Of a DNA stretch of 64,000 nt, positions 51,675 through 59,933 are shown one piece after another (positions within the stretch are counted from its first letter, which is position 1; each line of letters opens with the position of its first letter). Both the position numbers and the translations under genes were made by a program. Under the pieces are notes generated by a model. The model had not been told where the DNA came from. It was given only the letters and a program-made list of their open reading frames with translations, and ran no database searches. The stretch covers positions 1 to 64,000 of the forward strand of contig CANQJS010000007.1 in NCBI GenBank assembly GCA_947624285.1. Reading direction: 5' to 3'. Source of the stretch: an uncultured Clostridia bacterium (GTDB taxonomy: Bacteria; Bacillota; Clostridia; Oscillospirales; Acutalibacteraceae).

Positions 51675-52184
51675 CTATTCTAAAATTACTTTTTTCTTAA
51701 ATTGCACTTTGTCGAGAGCGGCGGAAAGCGCAAGGAATATCACCGCACTGCCGACAGGCTGAAGCCATCCGCCCGTAAACGCCGAAATAACGGCGAATTT
51801 TTCACCGAACAGCAGATAATCGGCAATGAGATAGCCAAACATCGTAACAAGCGTGGTGGGTATCAGCATAAGTGCGATACGCAGGTTAAGTATTTTGCCG
51901 TCGCCGTTTTTTCTTTTCAGATAGATCCTCATCAATATAAACGGTAAAGCGTTAAGAGCTTTTATTATCACCGTTGCGGGAATATATATCGCAAAGCCCG
52001 TGAGCGCGTCCGCGATAGCGGCGCCGACGCTTGCCGCAAACACCGCGCACGGGGCGGGAAGAATGCACGCCGCAAGATATATCATTGAATCGCCCACATG
52101 CACATATCCCTCGCCTACCGGTATCTGTATCACCATCGTGGCGACCGTTACAAGCGCAGTAAAAAGCGCGGTGAAAGTTATCAT
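51675..52184 (-). CDS. ECF transporter S component, possibly for vitamin B6
   Basis: The roughly 170-residue protein has six hydrophobic segments and a typical S-component pattern, with a VGEGYVHVGDSMIYLAA loop and a GAAIADALTGFAIYIPAT segment. S components bind a vitamin and dock on EcfT with EcfA1/EcfA2 (encoded at 7.9-10.4 kb). The next gene upstream is a pyridoxal kinase, so pyridoxine or pyridoxal is the likely ligand; thiamine precursor is the alternative. The ATG at 52184 lies just after the pdxK stop; a TTG start at 52241 would overlap pdxK by 50 bases. Confidence 0.82.
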   Translation of the reverse strand: MITFTALFTALVTVATMVIQIPVGEGYVHVGDSMIYLAACILPAPCAVFAASVGAAIADALTGFAIYIPATVIIKALNALPFILMRIYLKRKNGDGKILNLRIALMLIPTTLVTMFGYLIADYLLFGEKFAVISAFTGGWLQPVGSAVIFLALSAALDKVQFKKKVILE

Positions 52185-52191
52185 CTTTATT

Positions 52192-52983
52192 TTATTGTTT
52201 TTCAAGGGTGTCCGCCCCCAATCTGTAAAGATATTTTTCAAAATCTATACCGTCGTTGCGATCGTTTATTTCGGAATTTTGTAGAACAAGAGAAATAAAG
52301 TCAACGGCGTCTTTCACGGCGTCAAATACATTACGGCCCGAAAGCACCTTACCCGCAACGATAGCGGAAAAAAGATCGCCTGTTCCCGAGTAACTGCCGT
52401 GTGCGTCCGGGGCAAAAAAACAATCGCGTCTGCTTTTTTCGTAAACGGCGCAGCCTATCCTGCCGTTTTCCCTTATCCCCGTAACCGCAACACAGCCCAC
52501 ACCCTGCTCAATAAGCGAAAGCGCCGCCTTCTCCCTGTCCTTTTCACCCGTGAGCAAAAACAGCTCCGTTTCGTTTGGCGTTATAATGTCGGCGCAAAGG
52601 GCAAGCTCCTTTATTTTAGAGCAAATTTCATCCGTAAATCCCTTGTATCTCTTGCCATCGTCGCCCATAACGGGGTCAACAACAACGAGGGCATTTTGTG
52701 ATTTTATGAAATCAAGCGCCGCGTCTATCTGCGCGGAATTTGTGAAATATCCCGTCAATACGGCGTCAAAATCGGCGTTGAGCTTTTGCCATTCGGCAAA
52801 AAACGATGGCATATACTCGCTTAAATCAACAGCCTTGTAGCTTTCATAGCCCGTTTGATTGGAAAGCACCGCCGTGGGCAACGGGTGAGCCTCAATGCCC
52901 ATAACGGATATTACGGGTATAGCCGCGCCGAGCGAGCATTTCCCAAAGCTGGACAAATCATTTATCAGAGCGCATTTTTTCAT
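52192..52983 (-). CDS. pdxK: Pyridoxal/pyridoxamine kinase
   Basis: The 263-residue ribokinase-fold enzyme makes PLP from vitamin B6 forms. It has the substrate-side NDLSSFGKCSLG start near residue 8, VVDPVMGDDGKRYKG near 100, a TPNETELFLLTG motif near 140 and the GSYSGTGDLFSAIVAG catalytic loop near 215. The opening and length favour PdxK/PdxY-type over ThiD. It is divergent from a MocR regulator, a usual arrangement for B6 genes. Confidence 0.92.
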   Translation of the reverse strand: MKKCALINDLSSFGKCSLGAAIPVISVMGIEAHPLPTAVLSNQTGYESYKAVDLSEYMPSFFAEWQKLNADFDAVLTGYFTNSAQIDAALDFIKSQNALVVVDPVMGDDGKRYKGFTDEICSKIKELALCADIITPNETELFLLTGEKDREKAALSLIEQGVGCVAVTGIRENGRIGCAVYEKSRRDCFFAPDAHGSYSGTGDLFSAIVAGKVLSGRNVFDAVKDAVDFISLVLQNSEINDRNDGIDFEKYLYRLGADTLEKQ

Positions 52984-53014
52984 AGCGGCAAATTCCTCTT
53001 GAATAATCTTTAAT

Positions 53015-53050
53015 GGTAGTATATAATAAATGCGTCACTAAATATATACC
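53015..53050. promoter_or_regulatory. Possible MocR operator between pdxK and mocR
   Basis: GGTAGTATAT (53015-53024) is imperfectly mirrored as ATATATACC (53042-53050), in the 97-base divergent gap. It fits a MocR/PdxR-type site by position only. Confidence 0.35.
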
Positions 53051-53080
53051 CAATTTTAATAAATTTTTAAGGTACAGTTT

Positions 53081-54361
53081 ATGAGCAAGTATGAGGATTT
53101 ATACGACAGAATCAAAAGCGAGATAATCAACGGCGAGATAAAGGCGGGCGCGAAACTGCCCTCCGTGCGAAAGGCGGCGACGCTTTATTCCGTGAGCCGC
53201 ACAACGGTGCAAAACGCCTATTTTGCCCTTGCGGCGGACGGTTTTATTTTCAGCGAGCCGCAAAGCGGATATTATGTTTCGCGCCGAGGCGTTAAAACGA
53301 CCGAAGAAAAAGGAACGGGCGGAAAAAGCCGTATGCTTTATGATTTTAAAAGCGGCGGGGCGGACAAAGACAGCTTTGAATTCGGAGTATGGCGCAAATA
53401 TATGAAAAACGCGCTGAGGGATCAAGACCGCCTGCTGACTTACAGCGAGCCGCAGGGAGAGGCACAGCTTCGTGAGGTGCTTGCCGAATATATAAGAGAA
53501 AAGCGCAATGTAGTTGCCTCGGCAGGCAGGATAATAATCGGCGCCGGCGTGCAGAGTCTTTTAGGAGTTCTCTGCTCTCTCATAGAAGAAAAAGGGACTG
53601 TTTCATTCCCCGACCGCAGCTTTGTTCAGGGCGCGTCTTTGTTTTCCGATTACGGATTTCAGGTGGATTACAGGAACAAGAACGCCGATATAATCTATGT
53701 TTCCCCCTCTCATATGAACAAGCGCGGCGATGTTATGCCGAACAAAAGGCGTATGGAGCTTGTGGAGCACTCCGCGGCAAATCACAAGCTCATTATTGAG
53801 GACGATTACGAGAGCGATTTTCAATACAGCGTATCCCCCGCCCCGTCTCTTCATGCGCTTGCAGGCGGCGGCAATGTAGTGTATATGGGCTCTTTTTCCA
53901 CACTGCTGCTGCCCTCAATACGCATAAGCTTTATGGTGCTTACGCCGGAGCTTGCGGAAAAATACAGAAAAAATATTTTTAAATATAACCAGACCGCCGC
54001 GAAAACGGAGCAGATAGCTCTTTGCCAATATATTCAGGACGGACGGCTGAAAGCGCAGATACGCAAAACGCGTAGGTTTTATACCTCAAAAGCGAGAATT
54101 TTCGCGCATATGCTTGAAGAGAGACTGCCCGACGCGAAAATAGAGATAAGCGAAAACGCACTTCAGATAATTTTAACCGCGCCGTTTGATCAAGAGCCGT
54201 CAATATTTGAGAAAAGCGGAATAGCAGTGGCTGTGGAAAAATGCGAAAACGAAACGCTTACCGTGATTTTGAACACGGGCCCCGTGCCGCAAAAAAAATT
54301 TGAGGATGCGGCAGACGCAATCGTTGGGGTGTTAAAAAATAATTCTTCGGTAAAGTCCTAA
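53081..54361 (+). CDS. MocR family regulator (GntR helix-turn-helix plus aminotransferase-like domain)
   Basis: The 426-residue protein has a GntR winged helix (KLPSVRKAATLYSVSRTTVQ, residues 26-45) and a class I aminotransferase domain from about 90. The PLP-phosphate region and DDY motif (241-243) are present, but the PLP-binding Lys in the usual FSK motif is Thr274 (GSFSTLLLPSI). MocR/PdxR proteins control B6 genes in response to PLP. Its divergence from pdxK points to that role, but the missing Lys suggests that PLP binds without a Schiff base or not at all. Confidence 0.85.
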   Translation: MSKYEDLYDRIKSEIINGEIKAGAKLPSVRKAATLYSVSRTTVQNAYFALAADGFIFSEPQSGYYVSRRGVKTTEEKGTGGKSRMLYDFKSGGADKDSFEFGVWRKYMKNALRDQDRLLTYSEPQGEAQLREVLAEYIREKRNVVASAGRIIIGAGVQSLLGVLCSLIEEKGTVSFPDRSFVQGASLFSDYGFQVDYRNKNADIIYVSPSHMNKRGDVMPNKRRMELVEHSAANHKLIIEDDYESDFQYSVSPAPSLHALAGGGNVVYMGSFSTLLLPSIRISFMVLTPELAEKYRKNIFKYNQTAAKTEQIALCQYIQDGRLKAQIRKTRRFYTSKARIFAHMLEERLPDAKIEISENALQIILTAPFDQEPSIFEKSGIAVAVEKCENETLTVILNTGPVPQKKFEDAADAIVGVLKNNSSVKS

Positions 54362-54387
54362 AAAATGTACTACCGCCTCTCTATATA

Positions 54388-54415
54388 TTGAAAAGAAAAT
54401 TCCTTTTGATAAAAT
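54388..54415 (+). promoter_or_regulatory. Promoter of the small two-helix gene
   Basis: TTGAAA (54388-54393), a 16-base spacer and TAAAAT (54410-54415) lie 35 bases before the ATG. Confidence 0.55.
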
Positions 54416-54449
54416 AAAATCGTAAAGAAAATTCAAGGAGGAATTTACT

Positions 54450-54749
54450 ATGAAAAAATTATTCGCAAAGACCGCTTTTTCAACAGTCGCCGTTCTGGTC
54501 GGCTTTGTTGCAACCGTACTGCCGTTTCATCTGTTTGACAATCTTACCGATATGCAAACCTGCCTTTTATTCTTCGCGGAAATACTTGTGTATTTTCTCA
54601 TAATATCCGCCTTTTTTCTTGCAAGAGAGGCAAAGGAGAAAAGGGCGGCTAAAAGGCTTGAATACAGAGAGAGGCACGAAAAGAGAGTTGAAAAAAGGAA
54701 AAAAGAGCTTGAGGGAATAAGGGTAAACAATTACGACATTGCGGCGTAG
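54450..54749 (+). CDS. Small two-helix membrane protein with basic tail
   Basis: The 99-residue protein has hydrophobic helices at about 9-28 and 38-58, followed by a very basic and acidic helical tail (RLEYRERHEKRVEKRKKEL). It has a good AAGGAGG site and its own promoter and terminator, so it is probably real. I recognise no family. Confidence 0.7.
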   Translation: MKKLFAKTAFSTVAVLVGFVATVLPFHLFDNLTDMQTCLLFFAEILVYFLIISAFFLAREAKEKRAAKRLEYRERHEKRVEKRKKELEGIRVNNYDIAA

Positions 54750-54753
54750 ATCG

Positions 54754-54782
54754 AAAAAAACGGCCTTAAAAGGTCGTTTTTT
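54754..54782 (+). terminator. Terminator of the small two-helix gene
   Basis: An AAAACGGCCTT/AAGGTCGTTTT stem, with one G-U pair, is followed by six T residues. Confidence 0.75.
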
Positions 54783-54792
54783 CTTTTTGTCC

Positions 54793-54821
54793 TTTACTCG
54801 CGGGCGCGTATATATTATAAT
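54793..54821 (+). promoter_or_regulatory. Promoter of the GH127 gene
   Basis: TTTACT (54793-54798), a 17-base spacer and TATAAT (54816-54821) lie 38 bases before the ATG. Confidence 0.6.
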
Positions 54822-54858
54822 AATTTATCATAATTATTATGAACGACAGGAGCGCACT

Positions 54859-56781
54859 ATGGATTACGCGAAGCCGATACCTAATAAAAATGTAAAAATC
54901 GCCGACGATTTCTGGCGTGAAAAAATCGAATTGATACGCACCGAGGTTATCCCCTATCAATGGAAAGCGCTGAACGATATGATAGAGGGGGCAGAGCCGA
55001 GCGCGTGCATACGGAATTTTCGCCTTGCCGCGCAGGTGCTGAAAAAGCGAAGAAACGGAGAAGAAACGCCCGTATATCCCACCGACAGGTGGTATTATCC
55101 GCCGAGCGACAGCCCCGCCGATTCCTTTCACGGCTGGGTGTTTCAGGATTCCGATCTCGCAAAATGGATAGAGGCGGCGGCGTTCTCGCTTGAAAACCGT
55201 CCCGATGCGGAGCTTGAAAGCCTTGTTGACGGCGCCGTTGAGCTTATATGCGCCGCGCAGGCGGACAACGGCTATATCGACACTTTTTACACAATAAACG
55301 ACCCGTCTAAGGCGTTTACAAATCTGCGCGATCACCACGAGCTTTACTGCTTCGGGCATCTCGCCGAGGCCGCGGTCGCTTACTATAACGCTGTCGGCAA
55401 GGATAAATTGCTTAAAGCCGTTTGCCGCTTTGCCGATTTAATCTGCGACACCTTCGGCGAAAACGGCAAGGCGGGCTACGGCGGGCACGAAATAGCGGAG
55501 ATGGCGCTTATAAAGCTTTATGAGACGACGGGGAGATCCGATTATCTCAAAACCGCAAAGCTGTTTATCGACAGACGCGGCACGAAGCCCTACTATTTTG
55601 ATACGGAGCGCGGCAGAGACAGCGGCGAAAAACTCGATTATTTCTATAATCAGGCTCATCTGCCCGTAAGGGAGCAGGACGAGGCGGTGGGTCACGCCGT
55701 TCGCGCCGTTTATCTTTACAGCGGAATGGCGGACGCGGCGAGGCTTACCGATGACAAGGAGCTTTTTGACGCCTGCCGCCGGCTTTTTGACAACATCACC
55801 GAAAGAAAAATGTATATTACAGGCGGAATAGGTTCAACAAAGGACGGCGAGGCGTTCACATTTGATTACGATTTGCCGAACGACCTTGCCTATGCCGAGA
55901 CCTGCGCCTCCATAGGGCTTGTGTTTTTCGCGAGGAGAATGCTTCAGCGGGATTTTGACGGAAAATACGCCGATATTATGGAAAAATGCCTCTATAACGG
56001 CGTTCTATCGGGTATGGCTCGGGACGGAAAATCGTTTTTCTATGTAAATCCGCTTGAGGTTGACCCGACCGCCTGCAAAAGAGACAGCCGCAAAAATCAT
56101 ATAAAGCCCGTTCGCCAAAAATGGTTTGAATGCGCCTGTTGCCCGCCCAATCTGGCAAGGCTCATCTCCGATTACGGCGAATATTGCTTTACCGAAACGG
56201 ACGGCGCTCTTTTCGTAAACCTTTACCAAAGCGCCGAGGTCGACGCAGAAAAAGCCGAGATCAAAATAAATTCCGACTATCTGCAAAGCGGGAAAATCGA
56301 ATTTAAGATAAAGCCGAAAAAGCCGTTTACGCTTGCGCTTCGTATTCCCTGTTGGTGCGATGATTTCACATTCAGCATAAAAAATCCCTATATCAAAAAG
56401 GGCTATGCCTATTTTGATATAGAGAACGAAACAACGCTTATCGCCGAATTTCCGCCGAAAATAAAAATAATGAAATGCAATCCCCTTGTAAGGAGCAACG
56501 CGGGAAAAATCGCCGTTACGCGCGGGCCTTTTGTCTACTGCCTTGAGGAAAAAGACAACGGCAAAAACCTGCATCTTTTGAGCCTTTCCCACAACCCGAA
56601 ATTTCGCTTTGACGGCGAAAATATAACGGCGAGTGGCTACAGGGAGGAGATCAAGGCGCGCAATAAGCTTTATTATGAATATGAAGAGCCCGAAAAAAGA
56701 CTTGTGAGGCTGAAATTTATACCTTATTACAAATGGGCAAACAGGGGCGAAAACGAAATGTGCGTTTACATAAGATACTGA
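54859..56781 (+). CDS. GH127-family beta-L-arabinofuranosidase-like enzyme
   Basis: The 640-residue protein (former DUF1680) has an alpha/alpha barrel with an FHGWVFQDSDLAKWIE region near 93, a HAVRAVYLYSG segment, and the zinc-thiolate active-site region ECACCPPN with E424, C425, C427 and C428. A C-terminal beta domain follows. Family enzymes release beta-L-arabinofuranose from glycoproteins and plant glycans through a Cys nucleophile. There is no signal peptide, so it acts on imported substrates. The ATG at 54859 follows CAGGAG; upstream frame sequence is before the promoter. Confidence 0.88.
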   Translation: MDYAKPIPNKNVKIADDFWREKIELIRTEVIPYQWKALNDMIEGAEPSACIRNFRLAAQVLKKRRNGEETPVYPTDRWYYPPSDSPADSFHGWVFQDSDLAKWIEAAAFSLENRPDAELESLVDGAVELICAAQADNGYIDTFYTINDPSKAFTNLRDHHELYCFGHLAEAAVAYYNAVGKDKLLKAVCRFADLICDTFGENGKAGYGGHEIAEMALIKLYETTGRSDYLKTAKLFIDRRGTKPYYFDTERGRDSGEKLDYFYNQAHLPVREQDEAVGHAVRAVYLYSGMADAARLTDDKELFDACRRLFDNITERKMYITGGIGSTKDGEAFTFDYDLPNDLAYAETCASIGLVFFARRMLQRDFDGKYADIMEKCLYNGVLSGMARDGKSFFYVNPLEVDPTACKRDSRKNHIKPVRQKWFECACCPPNLARLISDYGEYCFTETDGALFVNLYQSAEVDAEKAEIKINSDYLQSGKIEFKIKPKKPFTLALRIPCWCDDFTFSIKNPYIKKGYAYFDIENETTLIAEFPPKIKIMKCNPLVRSNAGKIAVTRGPFVYCLEEKDNGKNLHLLSLSHNPKFRFDGENITASGYREEIKARNKLYYEYEEPEKRLVRLKFIPYYKWANRGENEMCVYIRY

Positions 56782-56855
56782 CGCGCAAAGCGCTCCGCTT
56801 TCGGCTTTGCGCTATCGTGCTCTGCTTTCAAATTATTTTTACATTTAATTCAATT

Positions 56856-56900
56856 ACGGCTTACACCCGATTTTTTCTTAAGGGTGTAAGCCGTTTTTTT
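56856..56900. terminator. Bidirectional terminator
   Basis: A stem ACGGCTTACACCC/GGGTGTAAGCCGT (56856-56868 with 56882-56894) is followed by a T-run, between the convergent GH127 and XRE genes. Confidence 0.85.
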
Positions 56901-58167
56901 ACACGATCGAAGCACCGTCCGATTTCAAGATCTCGCCTATTTCCTTTTCGCCCTCGTCCGTTTTAAAGGTAACGGTTTTAGAGGCAAAATTAAAGGCAAA
57001 ATAATCGCTGTCGTCTAACGCAGCATCGGTGTGCGGATAAAATTTATATACAATGCCGAGATCGTCCTCAAATTTAACATACAGCTCAAATTCGTCTAAA
57101 TATTCCGCGTCTATACGGAAAGAAGTCAAAGGCTTTACGGCTGTTTTTCCGTCTTTCGTCTTTGAGATTTCAAGTTCTTCGGAGAAAAGTTCTTTTCCGC
57201 CGCTTTCAACAACAAGCCGAGCCGAGGCAAGCTCCGTTCCCGCGAGACTTGACCATTCGTAAGTTATATTCTGAGCGCCGTAATCGGACTCGAAATTATA
57301 TTTTGTCCTACTATTTTGCTTCATTTTGCTGACATAGAAAACGCCGCTTTCGGCATCATCGCCTATTCCCCAATATTCGTTTGCAATATCGAGATAAAAC
57401 TCATCCTTTTGTATTTCATTTCCGTCGTCAACATAAACAAAGCTTTGCGCGTTCCAAAATTTAATAAGATCTATCTGCGTATCAAGCACAAATTCCCCGC
57501 TTTGCTCAACCGCCTCGATTTTGTCAATATTTTCGCTTTTCCCGACAAAAGAAAAATACACCTTGCTGTTTTTTACATAGCTTTCGGGAGCATACCTGAA
57601 TTGCACATCAACTATATACGGCTTTTCTTTATCTGCCTTTTTGATTTCAAATGTAACGAAATCCGAAAGACTGTTCACGCCGTCGCTTGATGAATCAAAA
57701 TCGCCCGACGAATTAACGATGCTGAACATATAATTCAGCTGCGATTGAACATATTCAACACTGTCGCTCAGCCTTGAAATTCCGCTCGCGGAAGAAACGA
57801 TTTGAATAATAAGCGCAATTACGGTTATGCCCAAGACGATGCAAAGTGTTTTGTGTGATTTTTTGCTTTTTTCGGCATTCAAATTCACGGCGTTAAAAAG
57901 CTGTTCGGCATACGCCTTGTAGCTTTCAAAGTTTTCCGCCTGATTGTCGTTTTCTTTTTCTTCTCCGACGGTCTTTGTTCCCAAAAGTTCATCCATTGAA
58001 GAATTGAACAGATTTGCAATATCCGTCAACTTTTTTAAATCGGGCATAGCCGTTCCGTTTTCCCATTTTGAAACGGTCTGCCTCGTTACGCCGAGCTTTT
58101 CCGCAAGCTCTTCCTGCGATAAGCCCATCGCCTTTCTGTGCTCTCGCAAATTCTCGTCAAATTTCAT
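56899..58167 (-). CDS. Membrane-anchored XRE regulator with extracellular domain
   Basis: The 422-residue protein has an N-terminal XRE helix-turn-helix (residues 5-58, with LGVTRQTVSKWENG), a linker, one transmembrane helix near 105-125 and about 290 external residues of beta-rich fold. It may bind DNA directly from the membrane and respond to an outside signal. The ATG at 58167 follows AGGAGG by 8 bases; an upstream in-frame start is rejected. Confidence 0.85.
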   Translation of the reverse strand: MKFDENLREHRKAMGLSQEELAEKLGVTRQTVSKWENGTAMPDLKKLTDIANLFNSSMDELLGTKTVGEEKENDNQAENFESYKAYAEQLFNAVNLNAEKSKKSHKTLCIVLGITVIALIIQIVSSASGISRLSDSVEYVQSQLNYMFSIVNSSGDFDSSSDGVNSLSDFVTFEIKKADKEKPYIVDVQFRYAPESYVKNSKVYFSFVGKSENIDKIEAVEQSGEFVLDTQIDLIKFWNAQSFVYVDDGNEIQKDEFYLDIANEYWGIGDDAESGVFYVSKMKQNSRTKYNFESDYGAQNITYEWSSLAGTELASARLVVESGGKELFSEELEISKTKDGKTAVKPLTSFRIDAEYLDEFELYVKFEDDLGIVYKFYPHTDAALDDSDYFAFNFASKTVTFKTDEGEKEIGEILKSDGASIV

Positions 58168-58260
58168 TCCGAGCACCTCCTTATTTTGAATTTTACCAAA
58201 AATCATATTAAATAACAATCAATAATAGGTTTTCAAATCGTCAATTTACGGTTGCGAATT

Positions 58261-58289
58261 AAAAAATCCCGGAAACCCCGGGATTTTTT
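58261..58289 (-). terminator. Terminator of the downstream GPH symporter unit
   Basis: A perfect 12-bp stem (58261-58272 with 58278-58289) has A and T runs outside, 22 bases after the symporter stop at 58312. Confidence 0.85.
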
Positions 58290-58311
58290 GATTTTTTGTT
58301 TTGTTATTCGG

Positions 58312-59784
58312 TTACAGTAATTTTTCAAGACCTTCGGTGGTGTATTCCTCGCCGTTTCTCTTTTTTTGCAGCTGCTCCATAAGAGCGTTAAATCTGGCTC
58401 GCGTCATAGGATAGAGTATTGCGAACAGCACCGAAAGGAAAAGCAATGCCGCAGGAATGATAGTTGAAATGTTTTCCATACCGTTTACGATTTTCGGATC
58501 GGTAACTATCGGGAAAAGCGATTCCGAGCCCGCGATATCAGCCGAGGAATCATATCCGTAAAGCGAAAGGAGTTGACCCGCCATAAGTATTCCGAAAGCC
58601 GAGCCGAATTTCTGAACAAATTGCGGAAGCGCGGTTATTACGGATTCTCTGCGCATACCGGACTTGAACTCGTCAAGCTCCACAAGATCGTAGCCCATTG
58701 AATAGAACAAGGTCCAAAACGCGCCCGCGCCTATACCGAGGAAAACGGGGCTGAGCACGCACATAATTTTAAATCCGCCTACCTGAGCGTCAAGCCCGAC
58801 GATTTTCAAAATAACTTCGCCGACGCAGGCGATCGACAAAAACAGGATTATCGCAAAGCGTCTGTCTTTTTTCTTCGCCACCGCCTCTACTATAGGAACG
58901 GTGATCGCCATTGCGATAACCATTGAAAGGATAACGAACACTATGCCGGTGTCGTAATCCATTCCGATGCAGTCTATTACCATATAGGTGAGATTTGCCT
59001 GTATCATCGAAGAGGTTGCAAGGAAGAAAAATACAAACAGCAGGAAGAATTTTGCGGGCTTGAGCTTCAATATCTCGCCGAAAACGCGCATAGTATCTTT
59101 CATTGTGTTTTTCTGAGGAAGAGCTCCCTCCGGCGCCTTCTTCGGCTCGTAAACTCCCTCAAGCGATTTGCAGCAAATAAAGCCGAGGATAATCGCCATA
59201 ACGCTGATTATCGCGGCGATAACGGCGTAAGAATTTGCCTCGTATTTTTCCGTGAGAATAATCGCGACTGTTGGAACAAGCGCCGGCAGGATATTTCCGA
59301 GACCTACCGCGATAGCGTTGAGCAGCGAGGAAAGAGAGCGTATCTGCGTTCTCTCGTCGTAATCCTCCGTAAGCTCCGCGACAACGGCGTAATAAGGGAT
59401 AGTGTAGAGCGTATAGAAAACCCAAATGGCCATTGAAATAACGGTGTAGAGCAATATCTTCAAAAACTGCGAATCAAAGCCTGCTCCGATATTAGTCCAA
59501 GCCACAATAAAGACGATGCCCAACGGAAGAAGCGATTTTTTCATAACTTTGCGCTTATCGACTCCCGCCCTATCCGTATAATTGCCTATCATCGGATCGG
59601 TTATCGCGTCCCACGCGATAGAAATGAAGATGATTATAGAGCTGTACTTCGGCTGAATACCCACTATCTCGTTCAAGAAAGTGAGATAATAGGTGTAAAA
59701 CATATTGTAGATAAGCGATTCGGTGAATATACCGAAGGCATATCCCGTTTTTTTCTTTTTGGTCAAAGTGCTTTTGCGTGCCAT
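58312..59784 (-). CDS. GPH-type sugar:cation symporter
   Basis: The 490-residue carrier has 12 hydrophobic segments, a DAITDPMIGNYTDR signature near residue 55 and a YSMGYDLVELDEFKSGMRRES segment near 370 that takes the place of the MelB cytoplasmic motif. The ATG follows GGGAGG. It is 149 bases downstream of another GPH symporter on the same strand, with no clear promoter between them. Confidence 0.86.
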   Translation of the reverse strand: MARKSTLTKKKKTGYAFGIFTESLIYNMFYTYYLTFLNEIVGIQPKYSSIIIFISIAWDAITDPMIGNYTDRAGVDKRKVMKKSLLPLGIVFIVAWTNIGAGFDSQFLKILLYTVISMAIWVFYTLYTIPYYAVVAELTEDYDERTQIRSLSSLLNAIAVGLGNILPALVPTVAIILTEKYEANSYAVIAAIISVMAIILGFICCKSLEGVYEPKKAPEGALPQKNTMKDTMRVFGEILKLKPAKFFLLFVFFFLATSSMIQANLTYMVIDCIGMDYDTGIVFVILSMVIAMAITVPIVEAVAKKKDRRFAIILFLSIACVGEVILKIVGLDAQVGGFKIMCVLSPVFLGIGAGAFWTLFYSMGYDLVELDEFKSGMRRESVITALPQFVQKFGSAFGILMAGQLLSLYGYDSSADIAGSESLFPIVTDPKIVNGMENISTIIPAALLFLSVLFAILYPMTRARFNALMEQLQKKRNGEEYTTEGLEKLL

Positions 59785-59933
59785 AGTGTACCTCCCGCCA
59801 TTTATTTTATAATAAATTATTTTTTCTGTTCAAGCATCCATTCAAGCCATTTTTATCTTATTCCGCTTAATAACAAATTTTTCAAGGACTTGCGAATAAG
59901 GACTGATATCCAAAACAGAATAATATTTTTTCA

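Noticed and set aside
54739..54858. Longer N-terminus for the GH127 enzyme
   Set aside because: The extension overlaps a terminator and the promoter; the ATG at 54859 has a good ribosome site.
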